In this document: piece by piece, positions 32,260 through 44,080 of the stretch
Numbering within the stretch: position 1 is the first letter of the stretch
Layout of the letters: each line of letters starts with the position of its first letter
From: Isoetes taiwanensis
Lineage: Eukaryota > Streptophyta > Lycopodiopsida > Isoetales > Isoetaceae
Length of the DNA stretch: 64,000 nucleotides
Direction: 5' to 3'
NCBI GenBank assembly: GCA_021234155.1
Contig: JAJEKV010000054.1
Location: 9,196,655 to 9,260,654 of the forward strand
Program-made: the position numbers and the translations under genes
Notes under the pieces: generated by a model
Told to the model about the DNA's origin: nothing
Seen by the model: only the letters and a program-made list of their open reading frames with translations
Database searches by the model: none

Positions 32260-33400
32260 TCAGACCGTTTTGTTGATTGTCGCTTTTACGGTGATGAAAT
32301 GTTTTGAGGCTAAAACCATTAACCAATGTAGGTAATGGAGTGCCATCTAACTCAGCCGGTTGGAAAACGCCGGGTCGAACCACTTGAATAATGTGATAAG
32401 GCCCAAGCCAATGAAACTTAAGTTTGCGGGAAAATTTTTGTACACGGAATCATAAAGAAGAACCAAATCGCCTTCTTTGAATGTTTTGTCTTGGACATTT
32501 GTCATGTAAAGATTTTTGCAACTATTTGTCCATGAAGGACTCGAATATAAGCATCCCTTCTAAGTTCATCCAACTATTTCCAACCGATAGACCCTTTCTT
32601 TGAGTGCGCGGTGGATTATTGGTAGTAGCTAGTTGAAAAGCGGAGTGTTGGAAGGATGTATTCAAAGCGGCATGAGAGCTTCGACCATAAACCAATTTGA
32701 AAGGAGTGTGTCCCCAGAGCAATTTTGAAACAAGTATTGTAGGCCCACGACAAAGTAGGAAGTTTTGTTTGCCGGTTTGTGCGTGAAGCGTCACAAATTT
32801 TCTTGAATGGTGACCGAGTTTTGTTGGTGCTTTTGCCAAACCATTACCTTGAGGATAGTAAGGTGTGCTCTTGTGATGATGTATCGGGGAGATAATCCGC
32901 CGGTTCCTTGATGGTATGATTGATAAAGTGGACACCACGATCAGCGACCAGCTCTCAGGGGCAGCCGAGGCAGCGTGATGATTTGTTGATAAAGGACCCG
33001 GCCGTGTTTGCTGCAGGTGTTATGCGGAAGTCACGCAAGCTTCCGCCCATTTAGTAAGCGAGTCGGTGAGAACGAATAGGACGTAACGCACGCGTGTGCC
33101 GCAGAGGGTCGATGGGTCCCACAAAATCCATTCCCATTTCTTTGAAGGGAAGCGGCGTGGCAACCGGCGCCAAGGGAAGAGCCGCCACGGGCGCCACCGC
33201 CCCACACGCCGGCAAGCATCACACGCGGGCGCGGGCGTGAGCGTCTTTGAAGAGCGTGGGCCAAAAATACCAAGCAAGAAGGATTTTTGCGTCGTGGTGT
33301 CACCATGAAAATGACCACCACCTAGCCCTTGATGAGCCTCTCGAACAATATCACGGTACTTCATGAGGTAGAAACACAGTCGCCGAAGGATGGTGTCCTT
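32260..33400 (-). pseudogene. Gypsy integrase, frameshifted
   Basis: The frame from 33364 shows an H2C2 zinc-binding start (EAHQGLGGGH followed by CDAC), then the beginning of the catalytic core with KKWEWILWDPS and VLTDSLTKWAEA. The frame at 32938-32522 continues with STPYYPQGNGLAKAPTK, the block around the third catalytic residue; here it reads LAKA where Glu is usual. At about 32,430-32,300 the sequence KFHWLGPYHIIQVV and AELDGTPLPTLVNGF marks the C-terminal GPY module. At least two frame changes interrupt it. No chromodomain was seen. Integrase following RT is the Ty3-gypsy order. Confidence 0.85.
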
Positions 33401-33566
33401 ACCCTTTTGTAGAGATGTCCCGCAACCATGGTGTAGTCACGGACCTGCGTGAGGAGAAATTGATGTCGACGGGATTGCCGCTTGGAGAGAGGCGTCGCCT
33501 TACGGTGGGAGAGCACCGTGAGGAAGTAACGCTGAAAATCATGGAACCAATGTGGTGTTGCCGTGA

Positions 33567-35034
33567 CTAAAAAAAGAGCCGAGCATCGGGAAAGGCGCCT
33601 CGAGACTCAGTTGAGGGATCATCTGCGGTGTATGCGTGAAAGATAATCCGGGGACGACATGAGATTTTTGCCGCCTTATGAAGCGATTTCAAAAAGGGCA
33701 AATTCTTGAGAAGAAGGACCCAACGAGCAATGCGGCCCGTGGGCGTGGACTTGTTGATCAGATAAAGGAGTGCTTGGTGGTCCACAAAGAACTTGATTTG
33801 ACTTCCCAAAAGGTAGTGAGGGAAGCGTTGAACACAGAAAATGAGACCCAAAGCTTCACGCCTGCGGGCGGAATAGTTGCGCCAATGAAATTGAGTTTTC
33901 GGCTGGCGTATCGATTTGGTTTGTCAGTGTGCGCATCATATTCTTGCGAAAGAACAGCTCCAATAGCAAACGCCGAGACATCGACATGAACATGAAAGGG
34001 TTTGTCCCATTGAGGAGGAACAAGAACCGGGGCCTGAGTAAGCAAAAGCTTCAACTGTTGGAAAGCAGCATCCGCCTGGGAATTCCAAGCCCAGGTGGAT
34101 TCGTCACCCGTGAGTTTATGAATGGGATCTGCAATGGCTGCTAGTCCAGGAATGAAGGTGGAGTAATAATTGACCTTACCCAGGAAAGAGCGTGTCTCCT
34201 TGATATTGGCTGGTGCTTGAGCCTTGAGCACACAACTGATTTTGGCAGGATCGGTGGTGATACCTGCTTTGCTGACAACGTGGCCTAACAGAACTCCTGA
34301 GGTGACGCAAAAGGTGCATTTCTCAGGATTGAGACTAATGCCTGACTCATCACATTTCTGGAAGACGAGTTCCAATTTATCCAAATGGTCACCATGGAAT
34401 CAGAGGCGAGAAATCATCTTGAAAAATTTGTAAGAAGGGATTTTCCTTCATGAAATCATGAAAAACTGAGAGCATGATGCGTTGAAATGTGGATGGAGAG
34501 TTTGATAAGCCAAAAGGAACCACCTTGTAGGCAAAAGTGCCCCACGGGGTGGTGAAAGTAGTCTTGAGTTGATCAGATTCTTTGATTGAGATCTGATTGT
34601 AGCCAGAAAAACCATCCATGAAGGAGTACATCTCATGTCCAAATGACCTCTTCGAACCACGGTTACGTGAAGGAAGTGAAAAATGATCACGCCCCGTGGC
34701 TTTGATTGAGTTTTCGGTAGTCCACATGAATACCGGATCTTACCATTGTGTTTGAGTGCAATGACAATAGGGCTCACCCATTCAGAATGTTTGACCTCAT
34801 AGATCAAACCTGCAGCAAGGAGCTTGTCAATTTCTGCCTTGACGCGATCACGGTAGTTGGGGTTGAGCCGGTACTGTCGTTGCTAAACTGGACGTGCATC
34901 AGACTTGGTAGGAATGGTGAGTTCCCCAAGCTTTTGTTGATGCCGAAGATCTCTGTAGCTCGGTAAAATGTGTTTGAATTTTTTAAGCGGTGGACGCCCC
35001 TGATACGATAAGGGGTAGGAAGATTGGCAAACAA
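33567..35034 (-). pseudogene. Gypsy reverse transcriptase and RNase H, frameshifted
   Basis: RT begins near 35,030 and continues in a second frame with GLIYEVKHSEWVSPIVIAL and MYSFMDGFSGYNQISIKE. Then comes FGLSNSPSTFQRIM. The catalytic block reads FLQIFQDDFS rather than the usual Y-x-D-D, so it is altered or frame-disturbed. The following 208-residue frame (34384-33758) holds CTFCVTSGVLLGHVVS, FLGKVNYYSTFIPG and the RNase H start FHVHVDVSAFAIGAVLSQ. The frame from 33851 continues RNase H (DHQALLYLI). Four or more frames are used, so the protein cannot be made intact. Confidence 0.88.
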
Positions 35035-35342
35035 TGCGCGACAAAGCTAATTGTTGCCCACGCCCACGATCACCGACTTCGTGGAGTCTGAATATGAGGT
35101 ATCACTTCTGTGTCCTGGACAATATGTGCAGGTGGTTGAAGCATAACAGGATGCGTGGCACTCTGCGTGGTGAAAAAGAGAGGTTGCTGAGTTTCATCCA
35201 GCAGAGGTTGCTTCATGACAGCGGCGTGGGGACAGCGAAGTTGCGGGGAGGTTCAAGATTCGCAAAGTGATCAACACGTTGGATTCTATTGCAAGGAGCC
35301 AGGTAAAGGGTCAAAAACAAAGCGCCCACAACCGGTCCCCGA

Positions 35343-35943
35343 TCAAGAGTCATTTCTCCCAAGGATCGATATGGCCGGGTAGGATGACGAGGCGCACTTC
35401 GCGGTGGAGCCTGAACGCGTGATAAATATTCCCGAGCTTCCCTTTAATCTGTGGTCCGAGAGAGAGGGTTCAGCATGTTCAACGTAAATGATCTTGCCCG
35501 CTTGTAAGTCCATGGTGGCATTGAGGTGACCATCGTGATGACCAACCGATCCGCGGGCCCAAGAATGGATACTCTTGGCTCGGCGGAGAAAAGGTCGGCC
35601 AACCAACATTTCATAATCACCAGGATCTTCTCCATCCTTCCAAACTCCAAATTCCATTGGGAATCGGAGTTCACCAATGTTGATGTGAAGAAGAGGCGTG
35701 ACGCCTTGAGGTCTGGTGATATGGCCATTAGCAAACTTGATGTCATATGGGGAGCCCGAAAAGAGTTGTTTGATGCCCATTTGTTTCAAGGAGTTTATCC
35801 GTGATGAGATTGACTGCGCTACCTCCGTCTATTTGTACATGGTTGACTTGCTGGTTACCCACCGTGGCATGGACCGTGGGTGTAGAGGTAATGACCCCAA
35901 CTAAAACGGTTGGGGAGTGGTAATCGGTCCTTGAGAGCAAGAC
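35343..35943 (-). pseudogene. Gypsy aspartic protease region
   Basis: The frame 35940-35743 carries QIDGGSAVNLIT, the aspartic protease active-site block with DGG in place of the common D[ST]G. The next frame (35789-35343) carries the second half with DYEMLVGRPFLRRA, matching the usual 'ILGRPFL' block. The two halves are in different frames, so a frameshift lies near 35,750. It overlaps the 3' end of gag by about 90 bp. Confidence 0.82.
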
Positions 35944-38181
35944 AGAGTTTCAAAATGGTTGCCAAGCTTAAGGGAATTTTGATCTTAGCGAGCTCCTCTT
36001 GGAGTTCTAGAGGCACATGAGAAAAAGGATCTGCTGGTTCCACGGGTGCTGGAGTGCGTGGTAGTGAAGCAGCAACTTCTTTGAGTAAGTCAACCTCTGC
36101 AGCAATATTGGGATATGTCTGAGAGCGTGGAGGTTGAGATGTGGAAGGTGTATCATGTCGTTGTTGAGCCCTGGTGGTGGCATGAACATTTGCTAGCGTG
36201 CGGCCTTCAGCAGCTTGCATGAGATTCAAAATGCTTTGGCGAACTTTAGGCATGACATGTGGCATGAGTTTCTCCAAGTCAGGTGCAAAATGAACCTTTT
36301 TTTCTTCCTCATGAGGAATGGTGTCAACTGCAAAGGCAGATTGCGTGCCATTTGGAATAATGGTCAAGGGACGTGATGCCCTGGTCTGGCGTGAAACCAA
36401 ACCTACCCAATTTGATGGCTGGACTGGAGGATTAAGTGCCTGAAAAATTTCCTCCTGTGCTTGTTGATCCAGCGGAGGGTGATTTGCGGGAGCTGGTTGA
36501 TAGCGTGATTGCTGAGGCGCTCTTGGTGGCTTCTTAAGAACTGGTCTCGGGCCTTGTTTGCCATTAGCAATCCAGAGTTGGTAAGCCGTGAGGCGGACTG
36601 ATGTGGTCTGATTGGTGCCAGGAAGCTGTACCTGAACTTGTGGAAGTTGAGGACACGCCGTGGTGGTATGACCCCATTCTTGACAGTGGTAACACTGAGC
36701 TTTTGAAGGATCAAAAGGAGGACGTGGGTTTGGTCCCCGTTGTTGCTCCTGTTGCGGATAAAGTGGAGTTGGTTGCGCCTGAAGTGGTGGCTGCTGATAG
36801 TGCGATTGTTGCTGAGGTGTGGTTTGCACTTGATAAACAAGTTTGTTGCGGAATGGTGTAGGATGAGTGCGAGTGCACTCTTCCGTGGCATGATTGCACA
36901 TGTTGCAGCGCTTGCAATGAGGTGGGCCATTGGTGGAGTTGCATTCATTCGCCAAATGGCCTTGGTATTTGCAAATATGGCACCAGATCTGACTGCGCTG
37001 TGGATTAGCGTGTTGAGGCTGGACAGCCGTCTGTGGAACCATGACAGGTGGAATGAAAGGGAGCTCTTGAAGAGCCACGCCACGGGAGGAAACATTGACT
37101 GAGTGATTGACGAGGTCGATAGCCTGCTCCAAAGTCTTGGGACGCAGGTATTCAGTCATGAGTCGAATAGCTGGAGGAAGTCCTTGGAGAAACCAGACCA
37201 AAATCTGGCTCTGTGTTGGGTACTCCTTGAGCTTACTTAGCAGAATGTGAAGTCGATCCGCAAAATCCCGGGCAGACTCCGTGGGCTCTTGTTGAAGTTC
37301 ATTGAGTTGCTTGAGATGAAGTTGATCATCATCCGTGGTCCCGTAATGAGAAAGAAAAGCAGTTCGCATCTCGGACCAATCTTGTTTCCAGTGGCTTTTG
37401 TTGGACATGAGCCATTGATGAGGAGAACCACGCAGGGTGGTAGAAAAGATGTGGAATTTCAGTTGAGGTTGCGCATGACCATTTAGGACAGCTAGAGCCT
37501 CAAATTCTTCCATGTGGGCCCGAAAGCACTTTGGTCTAAGGGTTTGCCTTCGTGTTGCCAAAGGTGGGATAAGCCGGCCAGAGTCCAAAAGGTAGATGTG
37601 AAAGTGCTTGGCTGGACAGGAACAGTATAGTGAGGATATTGAGGTTGAGTTTGAGGTGGCATGGTGCCTGAAGGACCCTGATGAAGGGGTGACTGCGGTT
37701 GAGGAACTGAAGGTACCTGAGCATTGGTTTTGAGATCTGTAAGGTTGTAAACAGGAAGTGCAGTGGGAAAGGTAGGGAAAGGAAATTCTTGGGGAGGCGC
37801 AAAAGAGACTTGTGGATATCCCTGCCCACCCGGGGGAGATGATGGTTGTGAAGGAAGAGGCGTATGGCCTGAAGAGTGATGGATGTAGGCATGTTCAGGG
37901 GTATGAAAGTACGGTTGAGAAGGTTGAGCCTGATAGAGCTCCTGATAGTGATGAGGAGACTGAGGCTGTGAGCAATGTTTGCACGCTTGAGGTGGGGAAT
38001 TTGGACGAGACATGACACGAGGGGTGGGTGGCGCCGACTGAGCCCTAGACCGAATGTGGCCTCCCTCAATGTCATAAGTAGATCCATACATGTCGCGAAC
38101 AGTTTCCCGACGCTGATGGCGCTCCAAGCGAGATGCCGTCTGAGAAAGGAGTTCTTCTGGCGTGAAGTTTCGGACAGACAT
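35855..38181 (-). pseudogene. Gypsy gag with three zinc knuckles, one frameshift
   Basis: Translation would start at 38181 (MSVRNFTPEELL). Residues up to about 215 are Pro/Gln/Ser-rich and low in complexity. A single frameshift near 37,530 joins this frame to the 577-residue frame (37588-35855). That frame holds the gag core (FHIFSTTLRGSPHQWL, ELQQEPTESARDFADRL, WFLQGLPPAIRL) and three C-x2-C-x4-H-x4-C knuckles: CHICKYQGHLANEC, CKRCNMCNHATEEC and CYHCQEWGHTTTAC. Three knuckles are more than the usual one. A second frame change separates gag from protease near 35,930 and might be either programmed or mutational. Confidence 0.88.
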
Positions 38182-38211
38182 GGCGACAGAAGAAAGTAGG
38201 ATTGAATCAGA

Positions 38212-38227
38212 CCCGGCAGCGGCGACA
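38212..38227 (-). other. Primer-binding-site-like sequence (tRNA-Asp type)
   Basis: One base inside the 5' LTR the minus strand reads TGTCGCCGCTGCCGGG. The common plant gypsy primer site TGGCGCCGTTGCCGGG, complementary to tRNA-Asp, differs at two of these sixteen positions. Position and similarity support its role; the tRNA identity is inferred. Confidence 0.65.
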
Positions 38228-38228
38228 G

Positions 38229-38798
38229 TGTTTGGGGTCTGGGTTCGGGAACTCCTGCAAGACAGCCCTCTGTGAGGACCCGTGGATCTAACAGGAGAGT
38301 CCGGGGGACTATGTCACGCGGGATTTGCAAGAAAAGAACAAGAAGAAGAAAACGAAACAGAAAAGAAAAATGAGAGGAAAATGATAAGCTTCCTTGATAT
38401 CAATGATGAACATACATGAGCTCTCGCAATCGAGAGAAGACTGAAGAGAGACAAGACTCAAAACTCATCTAGCCCTCATATGCTAGCTCTACTCATATAT
38501 ATAGTACAATGGCCTCTGGCCCAATATAGACACTCTGACTGATCTCGGTGCCGACTCCTGGAAGGAGGCCTGTTTTGCAGGAATGTTGGCGGTGCCTCTT
38601 GAAATGCCTAGAATCACGCTGACGCTGACGCGGGCGGTGACGGCCCATCACTTGTCTGAGCGGCGCCTCTTGATAGGCTGCTGCTTGGTCTTCTGCGGGG
38701 CCTTGGATGGCTGACCCGTGGTTGACTGCGGATCCTTGAGCTTGACCTGGTCCGTCGTATGCATGAATAGTCCTGTACCAGGAGGCACAGGACTAACA
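38229..38798 (-). repeat. 5' LTR of the large gypsy element (570 bp)
   Basis: It has the same sequence as 16270-16838 with a few differences clustered near its upper end. In minus sense it begins TGTTAGTCCTGTGCC and ends CCCAAACA. The near identity of the two LTRs implies a fairly recent insertion, or later gene conversion. Confidence 0.93.
38495..38503 (-). promoter_or_regulatory. TATA-like element in the 5' LTR
   Basis: On the minus strand CTATATATATGAG lies about 300 bp from the LTR start and about 270 bp before its end, a normal place for the U3/R border. It would drive the element transcript toward gag. Confidence 0.5.
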
Positions 38799-40055
38799 TC
38801 TGCTATGTCATATGGTCAGGTGCTAAAGCATATACATCTTGATTTTCAGTTGTAAAGTTGGATCGATGTATGTTGTGGTGTATTATTTTTTGATTTAGCA
38901 TGCAATAGCTTGGTTATACTACGTTGATTTCACCTAGGTAAACGTTTTGGACAAATGTTGAAGAATGGAAATGTACCTTCTTCGAAACAGAGCTCGAAGT
39001 TGAGACTTTATTATACTAATCGTGATCGTTTAAATGTTAAGCTTCTCATCGTCTATCAGGAGGCTCCTACTGCTTTGCCGATTTCACTACATAGCCAGAG
39101 GAAGCAAGTTGCTACTAGCTCCCATTCTCTGTGCCTCCCACTTGTCACCCTCGTGTTCCTCATGCCATTGCATTACCTGATGTGCCAATCAATCGGACCT
39201 TTGTTATCTCAGTTGGTCCACTTCCTTTGATGGTGTCTTCCACATGAGTCTTGCTCCTTATGGTTTGACTTCTTCTTTGTCTAGTCTATCTTGCATTGTT
39301 CCCTCTAGGTTTGCTTCTTCTATTCTAGTTCATATTGTTTCTCCAATTACGACATGCCCCTCTACTGGTTATAGCCATTCCTTACCAAACAGTGAGTTGT
39401 GCGGCCCCTGTATTTTCCTTCTCATGCAGTACGTCCATCTGTTGATTTCAGTTTTTTTATGTCTATGATGCGTTTTGCAACCTCTATATTTTTTCCACCT
39501 ATGTTGGGCACTTATGTTCTGGTTAGCCAGCCATTGCCTACCATGGCGTCATCTTGGTCCTCCTTAGAGATTATACCACACTCATTTGCTTACTTTAAAT
39601 TTTACAGCTGCAGATGTCACGATTCAGAAGCACCAGTCTTCTCTTATTAGTAATGCATCTATTCATGAGCAGATTGAGGTTTTCAGACAAGAGATGTGGG
39701 AATATGCTTTGTGTTGGGAGTCTTTACGACATCAAATATGAGATTTTTTGTGCAATATGGGCCATATTTTATGAGTTCAATGCTTGCTTGATGTCATCAT
39801 GTCCCGGTATCTCAGATGCTGTGCTCTTGATTATTGAGGAAGGAATAAAGGTCACCGCTTCGCAACAAATGAAACTCTTAATCATAGACGATCGAGAGGG
39901 TTATGATATTGCATTAGATTTTGACGATCATGTTAGCCCTGCTTTATCTGCTGATGATTCTCATAGTTTAAAATTGGTTTAGTAGATGCTCTGGAATTGC
40001 CGCTCACCTTTCATCAGACCAGTTGGTTCATCTGCTAGCTTTGCCTCCCCTTTTT
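38799..40055 (+). other. Possible remnant of a plus-strand LINE
   Basis: Broken plus-strand frames (38955-39230, 39399-39650, 39614-39982) cover this stretch. Near 39,610-39,720 a helix-like segment (SSLISNASIHEQIEVFRQ) precedes, at about 39,981, a frame starting MLWNCRSPF. That resembles the first residues of an L1 ORF2 endonuclease (W-N-C-R). I infer an ORF1 tail plus ORF2 start cut off by the minus-strand LINE at 40056. Support is weak. Confidence 0.3.
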
Positions 40056-43000
40056 CATTTTTTTTTGTAAGAGTAGATTTTTTCATTAATTAGAAAAAGT
40101 TATACAAGCCATATAACAATCTGCTAAGTGAGCAGAGAGGTATAGAAGTGGGAGATGACATCATAAGACAAAAAACGTTATCAACAAAGGTAACCAAAAG
40201 TTGATTCCCTTAAACTTAGTTTGTAGTTAATGTACACTTAGAAGGTGTCCAATAGCTGCATATCCCCTTGACTTTATTGTCTGCTACTATACTAGGCAAG
40301 TGACCAGTCTACAAGAACCTGTAAAAGCAAAACCAAAATACCAACCATGATCTCAATTTGATGAGGAGCAAAATTAAATTTGGCCAGGATTATATGAGGA
40401 TGAAGCTAGGAGAAGTTAATGGATTTCTATGGAAGTCGGATCTAGTCAGCCAACTGAACATCAAAACAGTCATTGTAGTGTCTGTAGAATTCCCTAGTCG
40501 AGCCATGAATATATCTTTTGTGCTCAGAGCTATTTTGGATGAAGAGTGATGATATGCTTTCTTTTGCCATGAGGAGGAGGAATGTACCATAAAGATCTGC
40601 CAAAAGCTTGTGACTGTAGTACATCTCTCTGTATGTGCTCAGCTGTCTCTCAGTCATACTGAAATATGCCATGTAAAGGAATTCAAACAAATAATACATC
40701 TGAACCACTTCCTTGCAGTAGATTCTTACCCATTCTGCTTCTCTTGGTCTAGATCTTTCAATTTCTTGTATAAATTCATCTGTGGCAGCACAAAGTTCTC
40801 GCAGAGTGAGATGCTTTCCTATGCTTTTTGGCTAGTAGAGAGAAGCCTCATAACTATCCAGATCAGTGTCGAACTTATGTGTTCCCTGACCCTTAAGGAA
40901 GTCCAGATATTCTGTCATAGTCAGAGAAGGGTGCATTAGAATCAATAATATTTTAATTAGATATGAAAGTATCAAATGAGCCCCCGTAAAGTCCAATTGG
41001 GTCCCAATTCCGTTGTAGTTCTCCTCGTGCTTTCTTTTGTGAGCAGTAGCAATGGATTCAATATCAAGATAACAATGCATTTTTATCCAGAAAATGGAAA
41101 AAGACTTGGCACTATAAATAACTCTATTTTTTTCTTTCCATATGTTCCATAAAACAGTATACACTAGTATTTGCAAAAGTATCACCTTGTTGCAGGAAGG
41201 AAAGAATGTTATTTATGCCCCTATAGTGCAGATATCTATAAAAAATGCCAGAGAACCATGACTAGAATGGTATAAGTTTTGGGCAAAGAAAAATGTGTTC
41301 CATAGATTCCTCCTGCAAATAACCAGAATGGCATATTGGAGAAACATCCATTCTTTTAGATAAAGACAGTAGATTAGTCAAACTTTTTTGAGCAAAAAAC
41401 CAAATGAAGAAACTGATCTTAAGGGTACAATAGGGATTCCATATGTTGCTAAAGAGAGAGAGAATTCCTGTATCAGGTAAAGACCATTTATGAATGGCTT
41501 TAACAGGAGCATCCACTTGACTAAGAATGGAATAAATCTCACTTACCTTGTAGATGTGTTTACCATTCAGTGCCCATCCCAAGGGACTATTATCAGCAGA
41601 GTAATTTATGAATGAAGCAAGGATGTTTTTGAAATGAGCATATAACTTTTTGTCACTAGAAGTGCCTCTAATAATAGATTTCAAGGATGTCCAGGAGGTA
41701 AAGGAATTGTTATCTCTATAAAGGTCTTCAATTCTCAGAATTCCTTTCTCAGCCCATTTGTTACAGATTTTGGGATGCTTGATGGCTAGCACCTTAAAGT
41801 GTGATGATTTTGGAAAATAGGAGACCAGAAGAGATTGGTATTTATAGTAGCATCAGTCATCTTGACACTTTGAAAGCAAGTTTGAACTTTATTCCAAGCC
41901 ATAATCAGATTATACATCAAAGGGGAGGAGTTTTAAGCAGGGTGCAGATGCACAAAGGCAGATTCAGGTAGGCAATGCTTAATTGAAGGATGGCCTGAGG
42001 GGTAGGAGGAATTTAACCAGTAATTAATAAACTTGGAGGCAGGAGATGCATTCCCAGTGAGAGATCTCCATATGTACTTCTCAGCTAAAGAACAAGCCTG
42101 GACATGCAAATTCTTACAACCTAGATCCCCAAAATTTTTTGGCCTAGAAACCGTGCTCCAATTAACTAAGTGAGAACCACTCCAGATGAAGTTCCTGATG
42201 ATTTTCTCCAGATCAGCATAGATAGATCTAGGGGCAATTAGAGCAGAATAGTACACATGAGTAGAGGTCAACACAGAGTTTGCAATCAAAGTTCTACCAG
42301 CAAAAGATAAGCAGCTCCTATAATTATTCAACTTCTTTTTTATTCTCTTCATAATAGGATTCCATAGATCTTCAAGACTCGGATTGAGAGAAAGAGGCAT
42401 CCCAAGCAAATTAAAGGCTTGCACGGTACTGAGAACAAGTACGTCACAGATAGAGGTTTTTTTTTTTTTTTTTTTTTTTTTGTAGAAACGGCAGTGGTAT
42501 TATATTACATGTAATACATAGTAATACAAAAAAGAACAGAGTGAAACTCTGTTATAGGGGCCACAACTTGGCCTGACTCTCCAGAGGAGGAAAATTCAGC
42601 TAAAATGAAACACTGTTTAAAGGATTAAAAACAAGATAACCAAAATTATAGTTTTAAGCAAGACACTGAAAGAGATGGTTCAGTTGAGCACTATCTGCTA
42701 TTGCCTCATTCGTCAATAACTCCATCAAGAGTTATAATTGCAAAGGCATGATCTGTGTACTTGAAGAGCAGATTATCGAGTTCAATCGCCCCATATGCAG
42801 AGGAATCGAGAATGTAGAGAATCCACGACTCTCTTGCCCCTTCGCAGATGCCAAGTTTCTCTTCAAAATATGGTTTGAGCTCCTGCTTGAACTGCCAAAT
42901 ATCCTCGTCCATCAAAACCCGCTTCAGAGTTTGGATCATGATAGTTTCAGTCTTGACCCATAGAAGAGCTTCCAAAACCTCCTGGTGTCACAGATAGAGG

Positions 43001-44080
43001 TTTGACTAATATCTCCAATAATTTTACTCTTTGCAAGATTTAGATGAACTTCAGAGGCTACAAAGAACTGTTTAATTAAATCAAGGAAGATATTAATGTT
43101 ATAAGAGTAGATTGAAAATGATCAACACATCTAGTAAGCATCTTTGCAACCGCAATAAATAAATAAGGAGTCAAAGGACAGCCTTGTCTCACCCCCTTAG
43201 CAAGAGGGGAAAAATTGGTTGTGGAGCCACTGTGTCAATGAAGTCCCATTTAACAGTATCAAAAGCTCTTTTAAAATATAGCTTGAGAAGGACACAAGTC
43301 TGCTTAGATGTTTTGTTCCAATGAAGTCCCTCCATAGCAGTTATATAGTTATCAAGGATAACTCTCTTCGGCAGGAAAGCAGGTTGTTTGTGAGTGATAA
43401 TTTTCTGCAAAAAAGGTTGGACTCTTTGAGCAATTATCTTAGCACAAAGCTTGTAGGTAGCATTAGTTACGGAAATTGGCCTCCATTCAGCAAAGGAACT
43501 CGGATTTTCCACCTTAGGCACTAAAGCAATAAATCCAGTAGAGATAGAGGGATGGAAGTAGTTTGAGTTCCAAAAGCCATGAACAAGACCAATCAAATAT
43601 AACTTAATTGTATTCCAGAGGTGGAGATAGAACTTTGGTGGAAATCCATCAGGTCCATCCCTTTACTAAAGCTCGTAAAAGTATTAAAATTCATCTTCAA
43701 TTGGGATACTAGCAAGGGATGCATCTATAGCATCAACTGGAGTGGGCAGGATATTATCCAACTGAGAGATGAAACTATCTTTACTTATCACATCATTTGC
43801 AGTAAGAACAGAGTTGGCAAAAAGAGAGGCATAATTCTCATAAAAAAAAATTTGATGTCAGAATTGGAGCTAAGAGTACTACCTGAGTCAGTCTTAACCT
43901 AAGCAATTCAGTTCTTGAGAAGCCTATTCCTTGCACCCCTAAAGAAAAACTTGGAGCTGCCATAGTCCATTTCACTATTATATTTGATTTTGCACTTAAT
44001 TGCTGCACACTTGGCCTCCCTCTCTTCTATGTTTTTCAGATGACTCTCTAACTTTTCATTAGGGCAGATTTGGGATCTCA
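40056..44080 (-). mobile_element. L1-like LINE, decayed, with nested retrocopy
   Basis: Minus-strand fragments in order: a pre-RT linker with YNSEMDYGSSKFFFRGARN (~43,970), RT with GFIALVPKVENPSSFAEWRP and FDTVKWDFID (43596-43189), VRQGCPLTPYLF (~43,170), post-RT FAGRTLIANSVLTSTHVYY (42424-41933), the zf-RVT domain (41792-41262, with CHSGYLQEESMEHIFLCP) and the tail LWNIWKEKNRVIY (41185-40832). A T-run at about 40,055-40,066 on the plus strand could be its poly(A) tail. The endonuclease is not seen. A foreign insert at 42460-42986 splits the RT region; without it the LINE is continuous. Stops and frame changes make it inactive. Confidence 0.85.
42460..42986 (-). pseudogene. Processed retrocopy of a host mRNA, nested in the LINE
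   Basis: The insert is flanked by a perfect 17-bp direct repeat, GTCACAGATAGAGGTTT, at 42443-42459 and 42987-43003. On the minus strand it ends in about 25 A, i.e. a T-run at 42457-42481 (its first bases overlap the repeat). From the 5' junction an open frame runs about 92 codons (LMDEDIWQFKQELKPYFEEK, ESWILYILDSSAYG) to a stop at 42706, followed by a ~225-bp untranslated stretch and the tail. There are no introns. These are the marks of a 5'-truncated mRNA copied and inserted by LINE machinery. I do not recognise the parent protein. Confidence 0.85.

Larger units (their letters stand above)
16270..38798 (-). mobile_element. 22.5-kb Ty3-gypsy retrotransposon with oversized 3' region
   Basis: Both ends are LTRs of the same family: 38229-38798 (5' LTR, minus sense) and 16270-16838 (3' LTR). 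The outer flanks read tctgg (16265-16269) and tctgc (38799-38803), a 5-bp target duplication with one mismatch. That supports a single insertion. Inside, in minus order: a primer-site-like sequence, gag with three zinc knuckles, protease, RT/RNase H, integrase with a C-terminal GPY-type module, then about 15 kb of extra sequence, then a purine tract against the 3' LTR. gag and pol carry frameshifts. The large post-pol region with tandem arrays recalls plant Tat-type elements (Ogre, Retand, Grande); this lineage assignment is inference. Confidence 0.88.
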
